This document shows positions 8,693-17,641 of a DNA stretch of 64,000 bases, one piece after another. The stretch is from positions 310,001-374,000 of the forward strand of contig NZ_CP108006.1 in NCBI RefSeq assembly GCF_036127095.1, read 5' to 3'. Below the pieces are notes generated by a model that made no database searches, was not told the DNA's origin, and worked only from the letters and a program-made list of their open reading frames with translations. Within the stretch, counting starts at the first letter, position 1. Every line of letters begins with the position of its first letter. Made by a program: the position numbers and the translations under genes. Origin of the DNA: Streptomyces sp. NBC_00335. GTDB taxonomy: Bacteria > Actinomycetota > Actinomycetes > Streptomycetales > Streptomycetaceae.

Positions 8693-11600
8693 ATGCACTC
8701 CCCCGCACCACCTCCCTCACCCTCCCCCGCGCCGTCTCCCGCGCCGGCCACGCCGACGCCCGACGCACGGCACGACCCACCGCGCGCCGAGCCACCGCGC
8801 GACGCCGCCCCGCCGACCGGCCCCCCGGGCGCCCCGGCCCGCTCCGGCGGCGAGTCCGGGCCCAGCCCGCACCGCTCGGCGTTCCGGCCCGACATCGAGG
8901 GGCTGCGCGCCGTCGCCGTCCTCGCGGTCCTCGCCTTCCACGCCGGGGTTCCGGGTCTCGCGGGCGGATTCGTCGGCGTGGACGTCTTCTTCGTCGTGTC
9001 CGGCTACCTCATCACCGGCCTGCTCGTCCGTGAGGCGATCACCACCGGCCGGATCCGGCTTCTGGACTTCTTCTCCCGGCGGGCCCGTCGGCTCCTGCCC
9101 TCCGCCGCCGTCGTCCTCGGCGCGGTGGCCCTGGCCGGGGCCTGGCTGACCGTTCCGCTGCGGCGCGCCGACCTGGAGTACGACGTGGTCGTGGCGGCGC
9201 TCTCCGCCGCCAACTGGCGCTTCGTCGCGCAGCGGACCGACTACCTCGCCGCCGGGCAGGAGCAGAGCCCGCTGCTGCACTTCTGGTCCCTCGCTGTCGA
9301 GGAGCAGTTCTATCTCCTCTGGGCGCCGCTGCTCGCCCTGATCGTGCTCGGCACGGTACGGGCCGTGCGCCGTGGACGCGCCGTGCGCTCCGCCGTCGCC
9401 CTGGCGGCCGTACCGCTGGTACTCGCGTCGTTCGCGCTGTCGCTGCGCTGGACGGACCACTCCCCCTCCCTCGCCTACCTCGCCACGCCCTCGCGGGTCT
9501 GGCAGTTCGGGGCCGGGGCTCTGGTGGCCCTGCTGCCCTGGCACCTCATGCGCGGCCCGCGCCCGCTGCGGCTGCTGTGCGGCTGGGCCGGGGGTGCGGC
9601 GATCGTCTGGAGCGTCTTCGCGTACGACGCGGCCACGCCCTACCCCGGCCACGCGGCCCTGGTGCCGACCCTGGGTGCGGCAGCCGTGATCCTCGCCGCG
9701 ATACCCGGCCGGGGCGAGCGCAGCACACCGGGGATCTACGGGATCGGCCGGCTCCTCGCCGGGCGCGGTCCCCGGGCGGTGGGGCGGCTCTCCTACAACC
9801 TGTACCTGTGGCACTGGCCGGTGCTCGTCTTCGCCGAGGCCCGCTTCGGCACGCAGGACTGGCCGGTGAAGGCCGCGCTCACCCTGGGCGCCGTCCTCCC
9901 CGCCTACGCGACCATGCGCTGGGTCGAGCAGCCGCTGCGCCGCAGCCGTACCGTCTCCGAACTCCCGCGCCGCGGGCTGTCGGTGGGCATCACGGCCGTG
10001 GTCATGCCGGTGCTCCTCGCGCTCGTGGTGGGCACCACGACGCTGAACCTGCTGGGTCCGGCAACGCCCGTCCAGATGGGCGGGCTGCCGCCGGGCGCCG
10101 CTTCCGGCCCGCACCTGCTCGCCCGTACGGGCTCCGCGCCGCTGGAGGCCGGTCCGGTCGTACCCGGCCCGGCGCAGGCGCGGGGGGACTTCCCGCCGGA
10201 CGGGGAGTGCGAGGTGGCCCCGGCCGTGACGCGCAGCCCGGACTGCCTGTTCGGCGCGGTGGACAGCCCGGACCGGATCGTGCTGCTCGGCGATTCGCAC
10301 GCCGGCCAGTGGTTCTCGGCGATGCTGGCCATGGCCGCGCAACGGGGCTGGGCACTGCAGGAGTTGGTCAAGCAGGGCTGCCCACTGCCGCAGCTTGCGG
10401 TGGACAGTCCCCAACTCGGCCGCGCCTACCGGGAGTGCGACACCTGGCGCGCCGACACCCTGGAGCGGCTGCGGGAGCAGCCGAAGCCCCGGCTCATCGT
10501 GATCTCCTCGCTCAACCGCTACACCTCCGATTCCGGACTCCTCGCCGAGGGCTGGGAGAAGACCCTCGAACCCCTGCGGGCGATCGGTGCGCCGATCGTC
10601 TACATCGAGGACACCCCCGTACCGGGTACGGACGTCCCCGCGTGCGTGTCCGGCAGCCCCGAGGAGCCCGCCGCCTGCGCGTTCAGCCGTACGCAGGCCC
10701 GGCAGCCCGATCCGCTGGCCCGGCTGATCGCCTCCGGCGCCCTGCCCGGCGTACGCGCCGTGAGCGTGAATCCGGTCCTGTGCCCGGGTGACGGGCCGAC
10801 GTGCCCGGCCGTACTGGACCGCATCCTGCTCTACCGGGACGACGCCCACCTGACCAACGTGGCGGTCGTCGTACTGACCCCCCGGCTGGAACGGCTGCTC
10901 ACGGATTCCGGGGCGCTGCCCGCCGTGGGCGCAGCGGCTTCCGCGGCCGGGGAGGCCCGCTCGGCGGGGTGGACCGAGGTGTTCCGCGACGAGTTCGACG
11001 GCCCCGCGGGAAGCCCGCCGTCCGCCGCCAACTGGCTGCACGACATCGGAACTTGCTACCCGGGCTGCCCCGCGGCCCAGTGGGGCACGGGTGAGATCGA
11101 GACGATGACCGACTCGACCGACAACGTCCGCCTCGACGGCAAGGGCGCACTGGAGATCGTCCCCACCCGTACGGACGACGGCGCGTGGAGCTCGGGCCGC
11201 ATCGAAACCCGGCGCGCCGACTTCGCGGCCCCGCCCGGCGGAACCCTGCGGATCGAGGCGGCGATCGCCCTGCCCGGGGTGACCGGCGCCAAGGCGGCGG
11301 GTTACTGGCCGGCGTTCTGGACCCTCGGGGCGCCGCTGCGCGACGGGTACACGGGCTGGCCGGGCGTCGGGGAGCTCGACATCATGGAATCGGTCAACGG
11401 CCGGGACAGCGTCTTCGCCACCATGCACTGCGGCACCCTCGAAGGCGGCCCGTGCCGGGAACCGGCGGGCCTGAGCTCGGGCCCCCAGCCGTGCGGGGAC
11501 TGCCGTACGGGCTTCCACACGTACGCCGTCGAGGTCGACCTCTCCCCCGGGGCCGAGGAGGTGCGCTGGTACCTGGACGGCCGGGTGCACCACCGGGTGG

Positions 11601-11779
11601 CGGCCTCCCGGATGGACCCGGACACGTGGAAGCGGGCGGTGGACCACGGCCTGTTCCTGATCCTCAACGTGGCCATCGGCGGCGGCCTCCCCCTGGCCGA
11701 CGGCGCGACCCCGGGCCCGGACACCGAACCGGGCCACCCGATGCGGGTCGACCGGGTGACCGTTTCCACGCGGCGGTGA
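8693..11779 (+). CDS. Acyltransferase-3 / SGNH / GH16 three-domain fusion protein
   Basis: A 1028-residue single chain. Residues 1-60 are a Pro/Ala-rich cytosolic leader. Residues about 65-440 form an OafA-type acyltransferase-3 with ten or so membrane spans: FRPDIEGLRAVAVLAVLAFHAG with His83, FFVVSGYLITG, and LLHFWSLAVEEQFYLLW. Residues about 500-760 are an exported SGNH domain: GDSH (D534-S535) and DDAHL (D716, H719). From about 764 to the end is a GH16 glycanase, with TEVFRDEFDG and the catalytic ELDIMES motif (E894, D896, E899). Acyltransferase-SGNH fusions that O-acetylate surface polymers are common; a GH16 glucanase added to the same chain is unusual. Co-transcribed with the GT2, it could acetylate and trim the nascent polymer on the outer face of the membrane. 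The frame is uninterrupted, so this is not an assembly join. Confidence 0.92.
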   Translation: MHSPAPPPSPSPAPSPAPATPTPDARHDPPRAEPPRDAAPPTGPPGAPARSGGESGPSPHRSAFRPDIEGLRAVAVLAVLAFHAGVPGLAGGFVGVDVFFVVSGYLITGLLVREAITTGRIRLLDFFSRRARRLLPSAAVVLGAVALAGAWLTVPLRRADLEYDVVVAALSAANWRFVAQRTDYLAAGQEQSPLLHFWSLAVEEQFYLLWAPLLALIVLGTVRAVRRGRAVRSAVALAAVPLVLASFALSLRWTDHSPSLAYLATPSRVWQFGAGALVALLPWHLMRGPRPLRLLCGWAGGAAIVWSVFAYDAATPYPGHAALVPTLGAAAVILAAIPGRGERSTPGIYGIGRLLAGRGPRAVGRLSYNLYLWHWPVLVFAEARFGTQDWPVKAALTLGAVLPAYATMRWVEQPLRRSRTVSELPRRGLSVGITAVVMPVLLALVVGTTTLNLLGPATPVQMGGLPPGAASGPHLLARTGSAPLEAGPVVPGPAQARGDFPPDGECEVAPAVTRSPDCLFGAVDSPDRIVLLGDSHAGQWFSAMLAMAAQRGWALQELVKQGCPLPQLAVDSPQLGRAYRECDTWRADTLERLREQPKPRLIVISSLNRYTSDSGLLAEGWEKTLEPLRAIGAPIVYIEDTPVPGTDVPACVSGSPEEPAACAFSRTQARQPDPLARLIASGALPGVRAVSVNPVLCPGDGPTCPAVLDRILLYRDDAHLTNVAVVVLTPRLERLLTDSGALPAVGAAASAAGEARSAGWTEVFRDEFDGPAGSPPSAANWLHDIGTCYPGCPAAQWGTGEIETMTDSTDNVRLDGKGALEIVPTRTDDGAWSSGRIETRRADFAAPPGGTLRIEAAIALPGVTGAKAAGYWPAFWTLGAPLRDGYTGWPGVGELDIMESVNGRDSVFATMHCGTLEGGPCREPAGLSSGPQPCGDCRTGFHTYAVEVDLSPGAEEVRWYLDGRVHHRVAASRMDPDTWKRAVDHGLFLILNVAIGGGLPLADGATPGPDTEPGHPMRVDRVTVSTRR

Positions 11780-11783
11780 GGCG

Positions 11784-12206
11784 TCAGTCCCCGCCGAAGC
11801 CGCGGAAGGTCCCTGAGCCATCGGCCAGGTCGGCGTACTCCGCAAAGTCCATGTTCGAGAGGCTGAGGTTGGCCGAGACCGCGGGAAACCAGCGGACCGG
11901 AACCCTGAACGTCCGTCCCGGTTCGATCCAGAGGTCCACGGCCAGGAGCGGGTGGACCGGGTCGTCCATCGCGGTGGCGTCCGCCAGGAACAGGTGGGTG
12001 ATCCCTACCTGTTCTTCCGCGGCGGCCGCTTCGTCCACCAGCGCCCGGACGTCCGCCTGCGCGAAGCGGAGGTCGCTCACATGCGTGGCGTGGCTCCACT
12101 CGTCGGCGCCCTCGACCGCGGCCCGCAGGGCGTCCCAGGCTCCCTCGTCGCCGAAGTGGGTGCGCAGCACCAGCGACGTCAGGTCATGGGGCTGAGGCAG
12201 GGGCAT
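11784..12206 (-). CDS. DUF6924-type conserved hypothetical protein
   Basis: A 140-residue protein starting MPLPQPHDLTSLVLRTHFGDEGAWDALRAAV. The ATG at 12206 is chosen because the longer frame adds an Arg/Gly/Pro tail with no conserved look. The N-terminal LVLRT-FGDEGAWDAL and the central HLFLADATAMDDPVHPLLAVDLW are typical of small actinobacterial DUF6924 proteins of unknown role. It is soluble and has no signal. It is convergent with the fusion gene (4 bp apart) and divergent from the SRAP gene. Confidence 0.75.
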   Translation of the reverse strand: MPLPQPHDLTSLVLRTHFGDEGAWDALRAAVEGADEWSHATHVSDLRFAQADVRALVDEAAAAEEQVGITHLFLADATAMDDPVHPLLAVDLWIEPGRTFRVPVRWFPAVSANLSLSNMDFAEYADLADGSGTFRGFGGD

Positions 12207-12265
12207 GGGGCCGATGCTCCCACCCGGCGCTGACATCGGCCGGACGCCGCCCCGGGCCGCCGGAC

Positions 12266-12288
12266 GGGGTCTGCCGGCCGGCAGCCCC
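12266..12288. promoter_or_regulatory. GC-rich palindrome in divergent intergenic region
   Basis: CTGCCGGCCGGCAG (12271-12284) is a perfect 14-bp palindrome flanked by GGGG and CCCC. It lies between the divergent starts at 12206 and 12341 and is a possible operator or cruciform. Chance is not excluded at this base composition. Confidence 0.3.
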
Positions 12289-12340
12289 CGTCCGGCGAGC
12301 TCTGCCCCTCCCCGCCCGGGAAGAGTGGGACAGTGGAGGC

Positions 12341-13069
12341 ATGTGTGGTCGATATGCCTCCACCCGGGCACCCGAAGACCTTGCCGGCCTCTTCGATGCC
12401 CGGCTCGATCCCGGCCGGGAGCTGGGGCCCTCGTGGAACGTCGCGCCCACCGACGAGGTGTGGGCGGTACTGGAGCGCGCCGACCGGGAGACCGGGGAGC
12501 TCGGGCGGCAGTTGCGTCCCGTGCGGTGGGGTCTGGTGCCGTCCTGGGCCAAGGACCCCGCCGTGGGATCCCGGATGATCAACGCGCGGGTGGAAACCGT
12601 CCACGAGAAGCCGGCCTACCGGCGGGCCCTGGCCAAACGCCGGTGCCTGCTGCCCGCGGACGGGTTCTTCGAGTGGGTCGCCGTACCCGCCACCGGTACG
12701 GCCAAGGCCTACAAGCAGCCCTACTTCATCCGGCCCGAGACCGGCTCGGTCATGGCCATGGCCGGGCTGTACGAGTTCTGGCGCGACCCGGCCGTCACCG
12801 ACCGGGACGACCCGGACGCCTGGCTGACCACGGCCACGATCATCACCACCGAGGCCACCGACGCGGCCGGCCGCATCCATCCCCGGATGCCGCTCGCCCT
12901 CGACCCCGGCGACTACGAGGCCTGGCTCGACCCCTCCCACGAGGACACGACGGATCTGCGGGCCCTGCTCCACACCCCCGCCGGCGGCCGGCTCGCGGTG
13001 ACCGCGGTCTCGACCGCCGTCAACAGCGTCCGCAACAACGGCCCCCAGCTCCTCGACCCGGCCGGCTGA
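12341..13069 (+). CDS. SRAP/YedK-HMCES family DNA-protein crosslink protein
   Basis: A 242-residue protein starting MCGRYAST. The invariant Cys2, once the initiator Met is removed, forms a thiazolidine crosslink with abasic sites in single-stranded DNA. Other SRAP signatures are visible: NVAPTDEVWAVL, RWGLVPSWAKDP, MINARVETV, DGFFEWV with Glu111, AGLYEFW, and RIHPRMPLAL with His180. Length is normal for bacterial members, so it appears intact. The family shields abasic sites in ssDNA and is often linked with SOS-response operons. Here it stands alone, with no visible SOS box, next to unrelated genes. Confidence 0.95.
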   Translation: MCGRYASTRAPEDLAGLFDARLDPGRELGPSWNVAPTDEVWAVLERADRETGELGRQLRPVRWGLVPSWAKDPAVGSRMINARVETVHEKPAYRRALAKRRCLLPADGFFEWVAVPATGTAKAYKQPYFIRPETGSVMAMAGLYEFWRDPAVTDRDDPDAWLTTATIITTEATDAAGRIHPRMPLALDPGDYEAWLDPSHEDTTDLRALLHTPAGGRLAVTAVSTAVNSVRNNGPQLLDPAG

Positions 13070-13430
13070 AGGCACCGGGCCGAGGCACCGGCCGACGGCA
13101 GCGGCTGACGACACCGGCTGAGGCACCGCGACACGACAACCTCGCATCCTCTCGGATATCCGTACGAGTGTGGTGGCCGATTTCGGGGTTTCCAACGGTT
13201 TGGCGGGACGATCCGGCATTTGCCGCCCGCCGCGCCCCGGCCGCTGCGATGCTTCCGCCGGTATCACCGGGCCGCCGTCCTCCAACGGGCCCCGGAATAC
13301 CGGCGATCGGGCGGCGCCGCCGGAGCAAGCTGCACTCGGGCGGTTCGTCGTACGGGAGCGTCCGGCCGCGGCTTCCCGGGAGTATGCGACTCCGGCCGCT
13401 GCCGGGCGGAGGCGAGAGGGGGAGACTTCG
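13070..13430. other. Intergenic region upstream of the secreted Gly-rich protein
   Basis: About 360 bp without a convincing gene. The first 60 bp are a decayed repeat of GAGGCACCG/GACACCGGCTGA-like units after the SRAP stop. The rest presumably carries the promoter of the gene at 13431, but I cannot point to a clear -35/-10 pair. Confidence 0.5.
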
Positions 13431-15260
13431 ATGTCTTCGACTGCTGTGTTACACGGACCGCGCGCCCCGTGGCGGCGCCGGCTGCTGGCGGTGGCCGCGT
13501 CCTCGGCGCTGGCCGCGGGCGGTCTGACGGTTCTGGCGCCCCCGGCGTCGGCGGAGGGGGTGTGCGCCGCCCCGGTCCTGGTGGGTGCCACGACCACGAT
13601 CACCTGCTCGGCGGGGGGTTCCGGAAGCGTCACCGTGCCCGACGGAGTCTCCAGCGGTGTGGTGACCCTGGACGGCGCCGGGGGCGGCAGCGCCGCCGAC
13701 GGCACCGCCGGCGGCAAGGGCGCGCACCTCGTCGCGACCGTCCCGGCCACGCCCGGACAGACCTTCAACGTGACCGTCGGCCGGCGCGGTGCCAACGGGG
13801 CGTCCAGTGCCCAGTTCGGCGTGCCGGGATCGGGCGGCGCCCTGGTCGCGGTGACCACGGCCACGGGCGCGCCGCTGCTGACGGCCGGTTCGGGCGGCGG
13901 CGCGGGCGGAGCGGGCATCGGCTCCCCGGCCTACCCGGGAGCGGCCGGCGGTGACAGCGGCAGACCGGGCGCCGACGGCAACGGCCTGGTCCCCGACGCG
14001 CAGGGCGGTACGGGCGGCGGCCCGGGCACCGCCGCGGCCGGCGGGGCCGCGGGGACCGGAGGTCCCGGCACCGACAACGAGGGCCCGAACGGCTCCCCGG
14101 GCGCGTACCCGAACGGCTCCGGCGGCTCCGCCGCCCAGGGCGTGTTCAGCCCGACCGGCGCGGGCGGCCGCGGCGGAGCCGGGTACGGCGGCGGCGGCCG
14201 GGGCGGGGGCGGCGGCAGATACGGCGCCACCGGTGGTGGCGGAGGAGGCGGTGGCGGCGGATCCAGCCTGGTCTCCGGGACGGTTTCCGGCTCGTCCGTC
14301 ACCCTGACCGAGGGCGCCAACGCCGGAGACGGCCGGATCGTGTTCGCCTTCACCCTCCCGCCGACGGTCACGGCCGTCGGCCCGGCCGCCGGACCCACGG
14401 CCGGCGGTACGGCCGTGACGGTCACCGGCACCAATCTGACGGGCGCCGTCCTCACCTTCGGTGCGGGCAACCCCGCCACCGACGTCACGTGCACGGCGAC
14501 CTCCTGCACCGCCACCGCTCCGGCCGGAACCGGCGCCGTGGACGTACAGGCCACCACCGCCGGCGGCACCAGCAGCCCCTCCCCCGCCGGCCGGTACACC
14601 TACGTACCCGTCCCCGTGGTGACCTCGCTCAGCCCCGCCGTCGGCACGACGGCCGGCGGTACGGTCGTCACCGTCAGCGGCACCGGTCTGGACGGCGCCA
14701 CCGCGATCGTCTTCGGCTCGGGCAACCCGGCCACCAACCTCTCCTGCACCCCCACGTCCTGCGCCGCCACCGCGCCCGCCCACGCCGCGGGCACCGTGGA
14801 CGTCCAGGTCACCACGGCCGGCGGCACCAGTGCCGTGACCGGCGCGGGCCGGTACACCTATCAGCTCCCGCCCGCCGACATCGACGTCGACCTGACCGCA
14901 CAGCCGGGCTTCAGCCTGCTGGTCCCCTACCTCTCCTACACCCTGACCGCCCGCAACACCGGTCCCGGTACGGTCACTTCGGCGACACTCACCGCCACCC
15001 TGCCGTCGGGTGCGTCCGCGAACACCCTGTCCCCGGGTTGCACGGCCGCCGGGTCCACCGTGACGTGCGTCTACGGGACCATCGCCTACGGCGCCACCGC
15101 CACCAAGACGTTCCGGGTACCGCTGGGCCTGCTCTCGCTGGGCCGCGTCTCGGTCTCCGCCACCCGCACGGCGTCCGCGCCGACCGACCCCGGCCCGCTC
15201 AACGACAGCGCGACCGCCAGCTGCACGGTCGTCTCCGTCCTCCTGGCCACCTGCCCCTGA
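13431..15260 (+). CDS. Large secreted Gly-rich protein with two IPT/TIG domains
   Basis: A 609-residue predicted extracellular protein. The ATG at 13431 follows a purine-rich GAGAGGGGGAGA; upstream in-frame codons give an atypical N-terminus. A signal peptide (RRRLLAVAASSALAAGG...PASAEG) ends near residue 43. Residues about 55-310 are Gly/Ala-rich and include an octaglycine run, resembling secreted glycine-rich adhesin-like proteins. Two tandem IPT/TIG Ig-like domains follow (each PTVTAVGPAAGPTAGGTAVTVTG-like, with a Cys pair VTCTATSCTAT), about residues 315-480. A DUF11-type repeat (IDVDLTAQPGFSLLVPYLSYTLTARNTGPGTVTSATLTATLPSGAS) closes the protein. There is no LPXTG signal or C-terminal membrane span. 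A surface or matrix protein is likely; the ligand is unknown. Confidence 0.85.
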   Translation: MSSTAVLHGPRAPWRRRLLAVAASSALAAGGLTVLAPPASAEGVCAAPVLVGATTTITCSAGGSGSVTVPDGVSSGVVTLDGAGGGSAADGTAGGKGAHLVATVPATPGQTFNVTVGRRGANGASSAQFGVPGSGGALVAVTTATGAPLLTAGSGGGAGGAGIGSPAYPGAAGGDSGRPGADGNGLVPDAQGGTGGGPGTAAAGGAAGTGGPGTDNEGPNGSPGAYPNGSGGSAAQGVFSPTGAGGRGGAGYGGGGRGGGGGRYGATGGGGGGGGGGSSLVSGTVSGSSVTLTEGANAGDGRIVFAFTLPPTVTAVGPAAGPTAGGTAVTVTGTNLTGAVLTFGAGNPATDVTCTATSCTATAPAGTGAVDVQATTAGGTSSPSPAGRYTYVPVPVVTSLSPAVGTTAGGTVVTVSGTGLDGATAIVFGSGNPATNLSCTPTSCAATAPAHAAGTVDVQVTTAGGTSAVTGAGRYTYQLPPADIDVDLTAQPGFSLLVPYLSYTLTARNTGPGTVTSATLTATLPSGASANTLSPGCTAAGSTVTCVYGTIAYGATATKTFRVPLGLLSLGRVSVSATRTASAPTDPGPLNDSATASCTVVSVLLATCP

Positions 15261-15306
15261 CCCGGCGCCGGCGTCGCCGCCCACGCGACGCCCCGCACGC
15301 ATGACG

Positions 15307-15343
15307 GCCGCCGGCCCGCCTCGTCACGAGGCGGGCCGGCGGC
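15307..15343. terminator. Strong bidirectional stem-loop terminator
   Basis: GCCGCCGGCCCGCCTCGT (15307-15324) is the exact reverse complement of 15326-15343, giving a perfect hairpin with a minimal loop. It lies between the convergent genes ending at 15260 and 15359. Confidence 0.85.
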
Positions 15344-15358
15344 GCGTCCGGGCCGTAC

Positions 15359-15982
15359 TCAGGAGGGGTCGGCCGGTTCCTGCCCGGTCAGCTCGTGGCC
15401 CGTGACGGCGCGGGCGTAGGAGCGCAGGGCGGCGATGACCTCGGTGCGCGTGCGCCGCCCGGCGAGGACCTCCATCTGGTAACCGTCCTCCATGGCGACG
15501 AAGTTCGCGGCGAGCAGGCGGGGAGGATCCTGGAGCAGGAAGTGCCCCTGGGCCTGCCCGAGCACCAAGATGCCGGAGTAGACGGCGATCTGGCGTTCCG
15601 TCAGCGCGCTGTCGAGGGCCGCCGCCCGGGCGTCGCGCAGGCAGCGCGGCCAGTATTCGAAGAGCAGCCGGGTCAGCGCGTCGTCGGGGCCGCCGGCGAC
15701 TCCGTGATCGATGCAGGCCCGCAGTTTGTCGCGGGCGTCCTCGAAGCGGTCGGCGGCCTCCTCGCGCTCCTGGCTGTAGCGCTCGATGGCCTGCTGGTAC
15801 GTGGCGTGGACGAGGGCGTCCAGATCGCCGTAGTAGAGCACCGCGGCGGGGGTGACCCCGGCCTGATCGGCGACGTCGCGCAGCCGCAGGCCCTCCAGTC
15901 CGCGTACCAGTACGGCGCGCTCCACCGCCTTGCCCAGCTCGGCCCGGCGGCTCTCCTTGCCGGTCCCCTTCCTGGCTGCCAC
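15359..15982 (-). CDS. TetR-family repressor of the permease-amidase operon
   Basis: A 207-residue TetR protein. The start is GTG 15982, preceded by GGAGGAG with 5-nt spacing. An overlapping ATG at 15987 is out of frame. The N-terminal helix-turn-helix is at residues about 10-55 (GLEGLRLRDVADQAGVTPAAVLYYGDLDALVHATYQQAIERY), and an all-helical ligand domain follows. It is divergent from the APC permease at 16131. Two near-identical palindromes and a promoter lie between them, so it probably represses the permease and nitrilase genes as well as itself. The inducer is likely the transported amine or amino acid (inference). Confidence 0.93.
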   Translation of the reverse strand: MAARKGTGKESRRAELGKAVERAVLVRGLEGLRLRDVADQAGVTPAAVLYYGDLDALVHATYQQAIERYSQEREEAADRFEDARDKLRACIDHGVAGGPDDALTRLLFEYWPRCLRDARAAALDSALTERQIAVYSGILVLGQAQGHFLLQDPPRLLAANFVAMEDGYQMEVLAGRRTRTEVIAALRSYARAVTGHELTGQEPADPS

Positions 15983-16008
15983 GCCATCTCCTCCAGAGGT
16001 TGATCATC

Positions 16009-16079
16009 TAAATCTCGATTTAACGATATCGCTCGATCTATTGACGGTCCAGGAGGCCGGGGTCTTAAATCTCGGTTTA
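16009..16079. promoter_or_regulatory. Two TetR-type operators
   Basis: TAAATCTCGATTTA (16009-16022) and TAAATCTCGGTTTA (16066-16079) are near-identical palindromes 57 bp apart in the divergent region. The first is close to the regulator start. The second overlaps the -10 of the permease promoter, an ideal layout for repression. Confidence 0.85.
16041..16070 (+). promoter_or_regulatory. Promoter of the APC permease operon
   Basis: -35 TTGACG (16041-16046), an 18-bp spacer and -10 TTAAAT (16065-16070). The -10 lies inside the second operator palindrome. Confidence 0.7.
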
Positions 16080-16130
16080 ACGCAGCGGCTCAGGCTCTGC
16101 GCACCACACCTGCGGCGTCCAGGAGGCATC

Positions 16131-17633
16131 ATGACCAACCCGACCGACACCGGGACCAGAACCGGGCCGGCGCCCGCCCCCGTCGGCAAGGGGCTGCGCG
16201 GCGGCTCCGTGGGCCTGCTCGCCTCCGTCACCCTCGGGCTGTCGTCCGTGGCGCCGGCCTACAGCATCGCCGTCACCCTCGGCTTCGTGACGCTCGCCGT
16301 GGGAGACCTGGCTCCGGCCGCCCTGCTCCTGGGATTCGTACCGATCCTGCTCACCGCCTTCGCGTTCCGCGAGCTGAACCGCGAGATGCCGGACTGCGGC
16401 ACCAACTTCGTGTGGACCACCCGCGCCTTCGGGCCGGTGGCCGGCTGGTTCACCGGGGGCTGGGTCGTCATCGTCGCCACCCTCATCGCGATGACCGCAC
16501 TGTCCCAGGTCGGCGCCGTGTACCTGCTGGGCCTGCTCGGCCTGCACTCCCTCGCCGAGAACGACGTCGTCGTCACGGTGACCGCCCTCCTCCTGCTGGC
16601 CGCGTGCACCTTGGTCTCCGTCCGGGGACTGCACCTGGCGGCCTCCGTGCAGTACGTGCTCCTCGGCCTGCAAATGGCGGCCCTGCTCGGTTTCGGCGCG
16701 GCCGCCTTCGCCCACGACGGCGCCGCCACCCCCTCGCTGGAGTGGCTCGACCCCAGCGCCTTCGACGGATTCGGGCCCTTCGCCGAAGCCGTCCTGCTCT
16801 GCCTGTTCATCTACTGGGGGTGGGACTCGCTGCTCGCGGCGAACGAGGAGACCCGCAACGGCGAGCGCGTGGCCGGTCAGGCCGCCGTCATCTCGACGCT
16901 CCTGCTGCTGGGCACCTACCTGTTCACCGCGTTCGCGGCGATCAGCTTCGCCGGCACCGGCACCACGGGCCTGGGACTGGGCAACCCGGAGAACGCCACC
17001 GACGTCCTCACGACCCTCGCGCCTCCCGTACTCGGCGGGGCCCTCGCCAAGGTGATGCAGCTCGCCGTCTGCGTCTCGGCGGTCTCGGCCCTGCTCACCT
17101 GCCTCGTCGGCAATTCCCGGGGCACCTTGTCCATGGCCGCCCACGGCGCCCTGCCCCGCGTCTTCACCCGGATCCACCCCCGGCACCGCACGCCCGCCTT
17201 CGGCACCCTGGCCTGCGGCACGGCAGCGGCCGGCACCCTGATCCTGCTCCGGCTCGTCTCCGCGGACATCCTCGGCGACGCCGTCCTCTGCGTCGGGCTG
17301 CTCATCGCCTGCTACTACGGCACCACCGCCCTGAGCTGCGTCTGGTACTTCCGGCGGAGCCTGCGGGACTCCCCGCGCGACCTCCTGCTGCGCGGCGTCC
17401 TGCCCCTGCTGGGCGGCGTGCTGATGCTGGCGGCCTTCGCCCGCAGCGCCTACGACATGTACGACCCCGCGTACGGGACCACCTCCTTCCACGGCGTCGG
17501 CGGGGTCTTCCTCCTCGGCGCCGGCACCATCGCCGCGGGCGCCCTGGCCCTGCTGCTCGCCCGCACCCGGTTCCGCCGCTTCTTCCGCGAAGGCCGCACG
17601 TCGGTCGCCGCGCTCACCATCACCGAGGACTGA
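16131..17633 (+). CDS. APC-superfamily amino acid/amine permease
   Basis: A 500-residue integral membrane protein with about 12 to 14 hydrophobic spans. AGGAGG lies 5 nt before ATG 16131. The N-terminal LRGGSVGLLASVTLGLSSVAPAYSIAVTLGFV is the APC TM1 signature, with its unwound GLSSVAPAYS segment. FRELNREMPDCGTNFVWTTRAFGPVAGWFTGGWV and NEETRNGERVAGQAAVIS are family-conserved loops. The substrate is probably an amino acid or polyamine, but specificity cannot be read out. It is followed 8 bp later by a nitrilase-family amidase and controlled by the TetR at 15359-15982, so import and amide hydrolysis of one compound are likely coupled. Confidence 0.92.
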   Translation: MTNPTDTGTRTGPAPAPVGKGLRGGSVGLLASVTLGLSSVAPAYSIAVTLGFVTLAVGDLAPAALLLGFVPILLTAFAFRELNREMPDCGTNFVWTTRAFGPVAGWFTGGWVVIVATLIAMTALSQVGAVYLLGLLGLHSLAENDVVVTVTALLLLAACTLVSVRGLHLAASVQYVLLGLQMAALLGFGAAAFAHDGAATPSLEWLDPSAFDGFGPFAEAVLLCLFIYWGWDSLLAANEETRNGERVAGQAAVISTLLLLGTYLFTAFAAISFAGTGTTGLGLGNPENATDVLTTLAPPVLGGALAKVMQLAVCVSAVSALLTCLVGNSRGTLSMAAHGALPRVFTRIHPRHRTPAFGTLACGTAAAGTLILLRLVSADILGDAVLCVGLLIACYYGTTALSCVWYFRRSLRDSPRDLLLRGVLPLLGGVLMLAAFARSAYDMYDPAYGTTSFHGVGGVFLLGAGTIAAGALALLLARTRFRRFFREGRTSVAALTITED

Positions 17634-17641
17634 CCACACCC

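Noticed and set aside
8717-11845. A 1042-codon minus-strand open frame
   Set aside because: It mirrors the acyltransferase-GH16 gene and has only Gly/Arg/Val-rich, domain-free sequence.
15673-15987. ATG at 15987 as the TetR start
   Set aside because: It is in another frame; the HTH is in the frame starting at GTG 15982, also well placed behind GGAGGAG.
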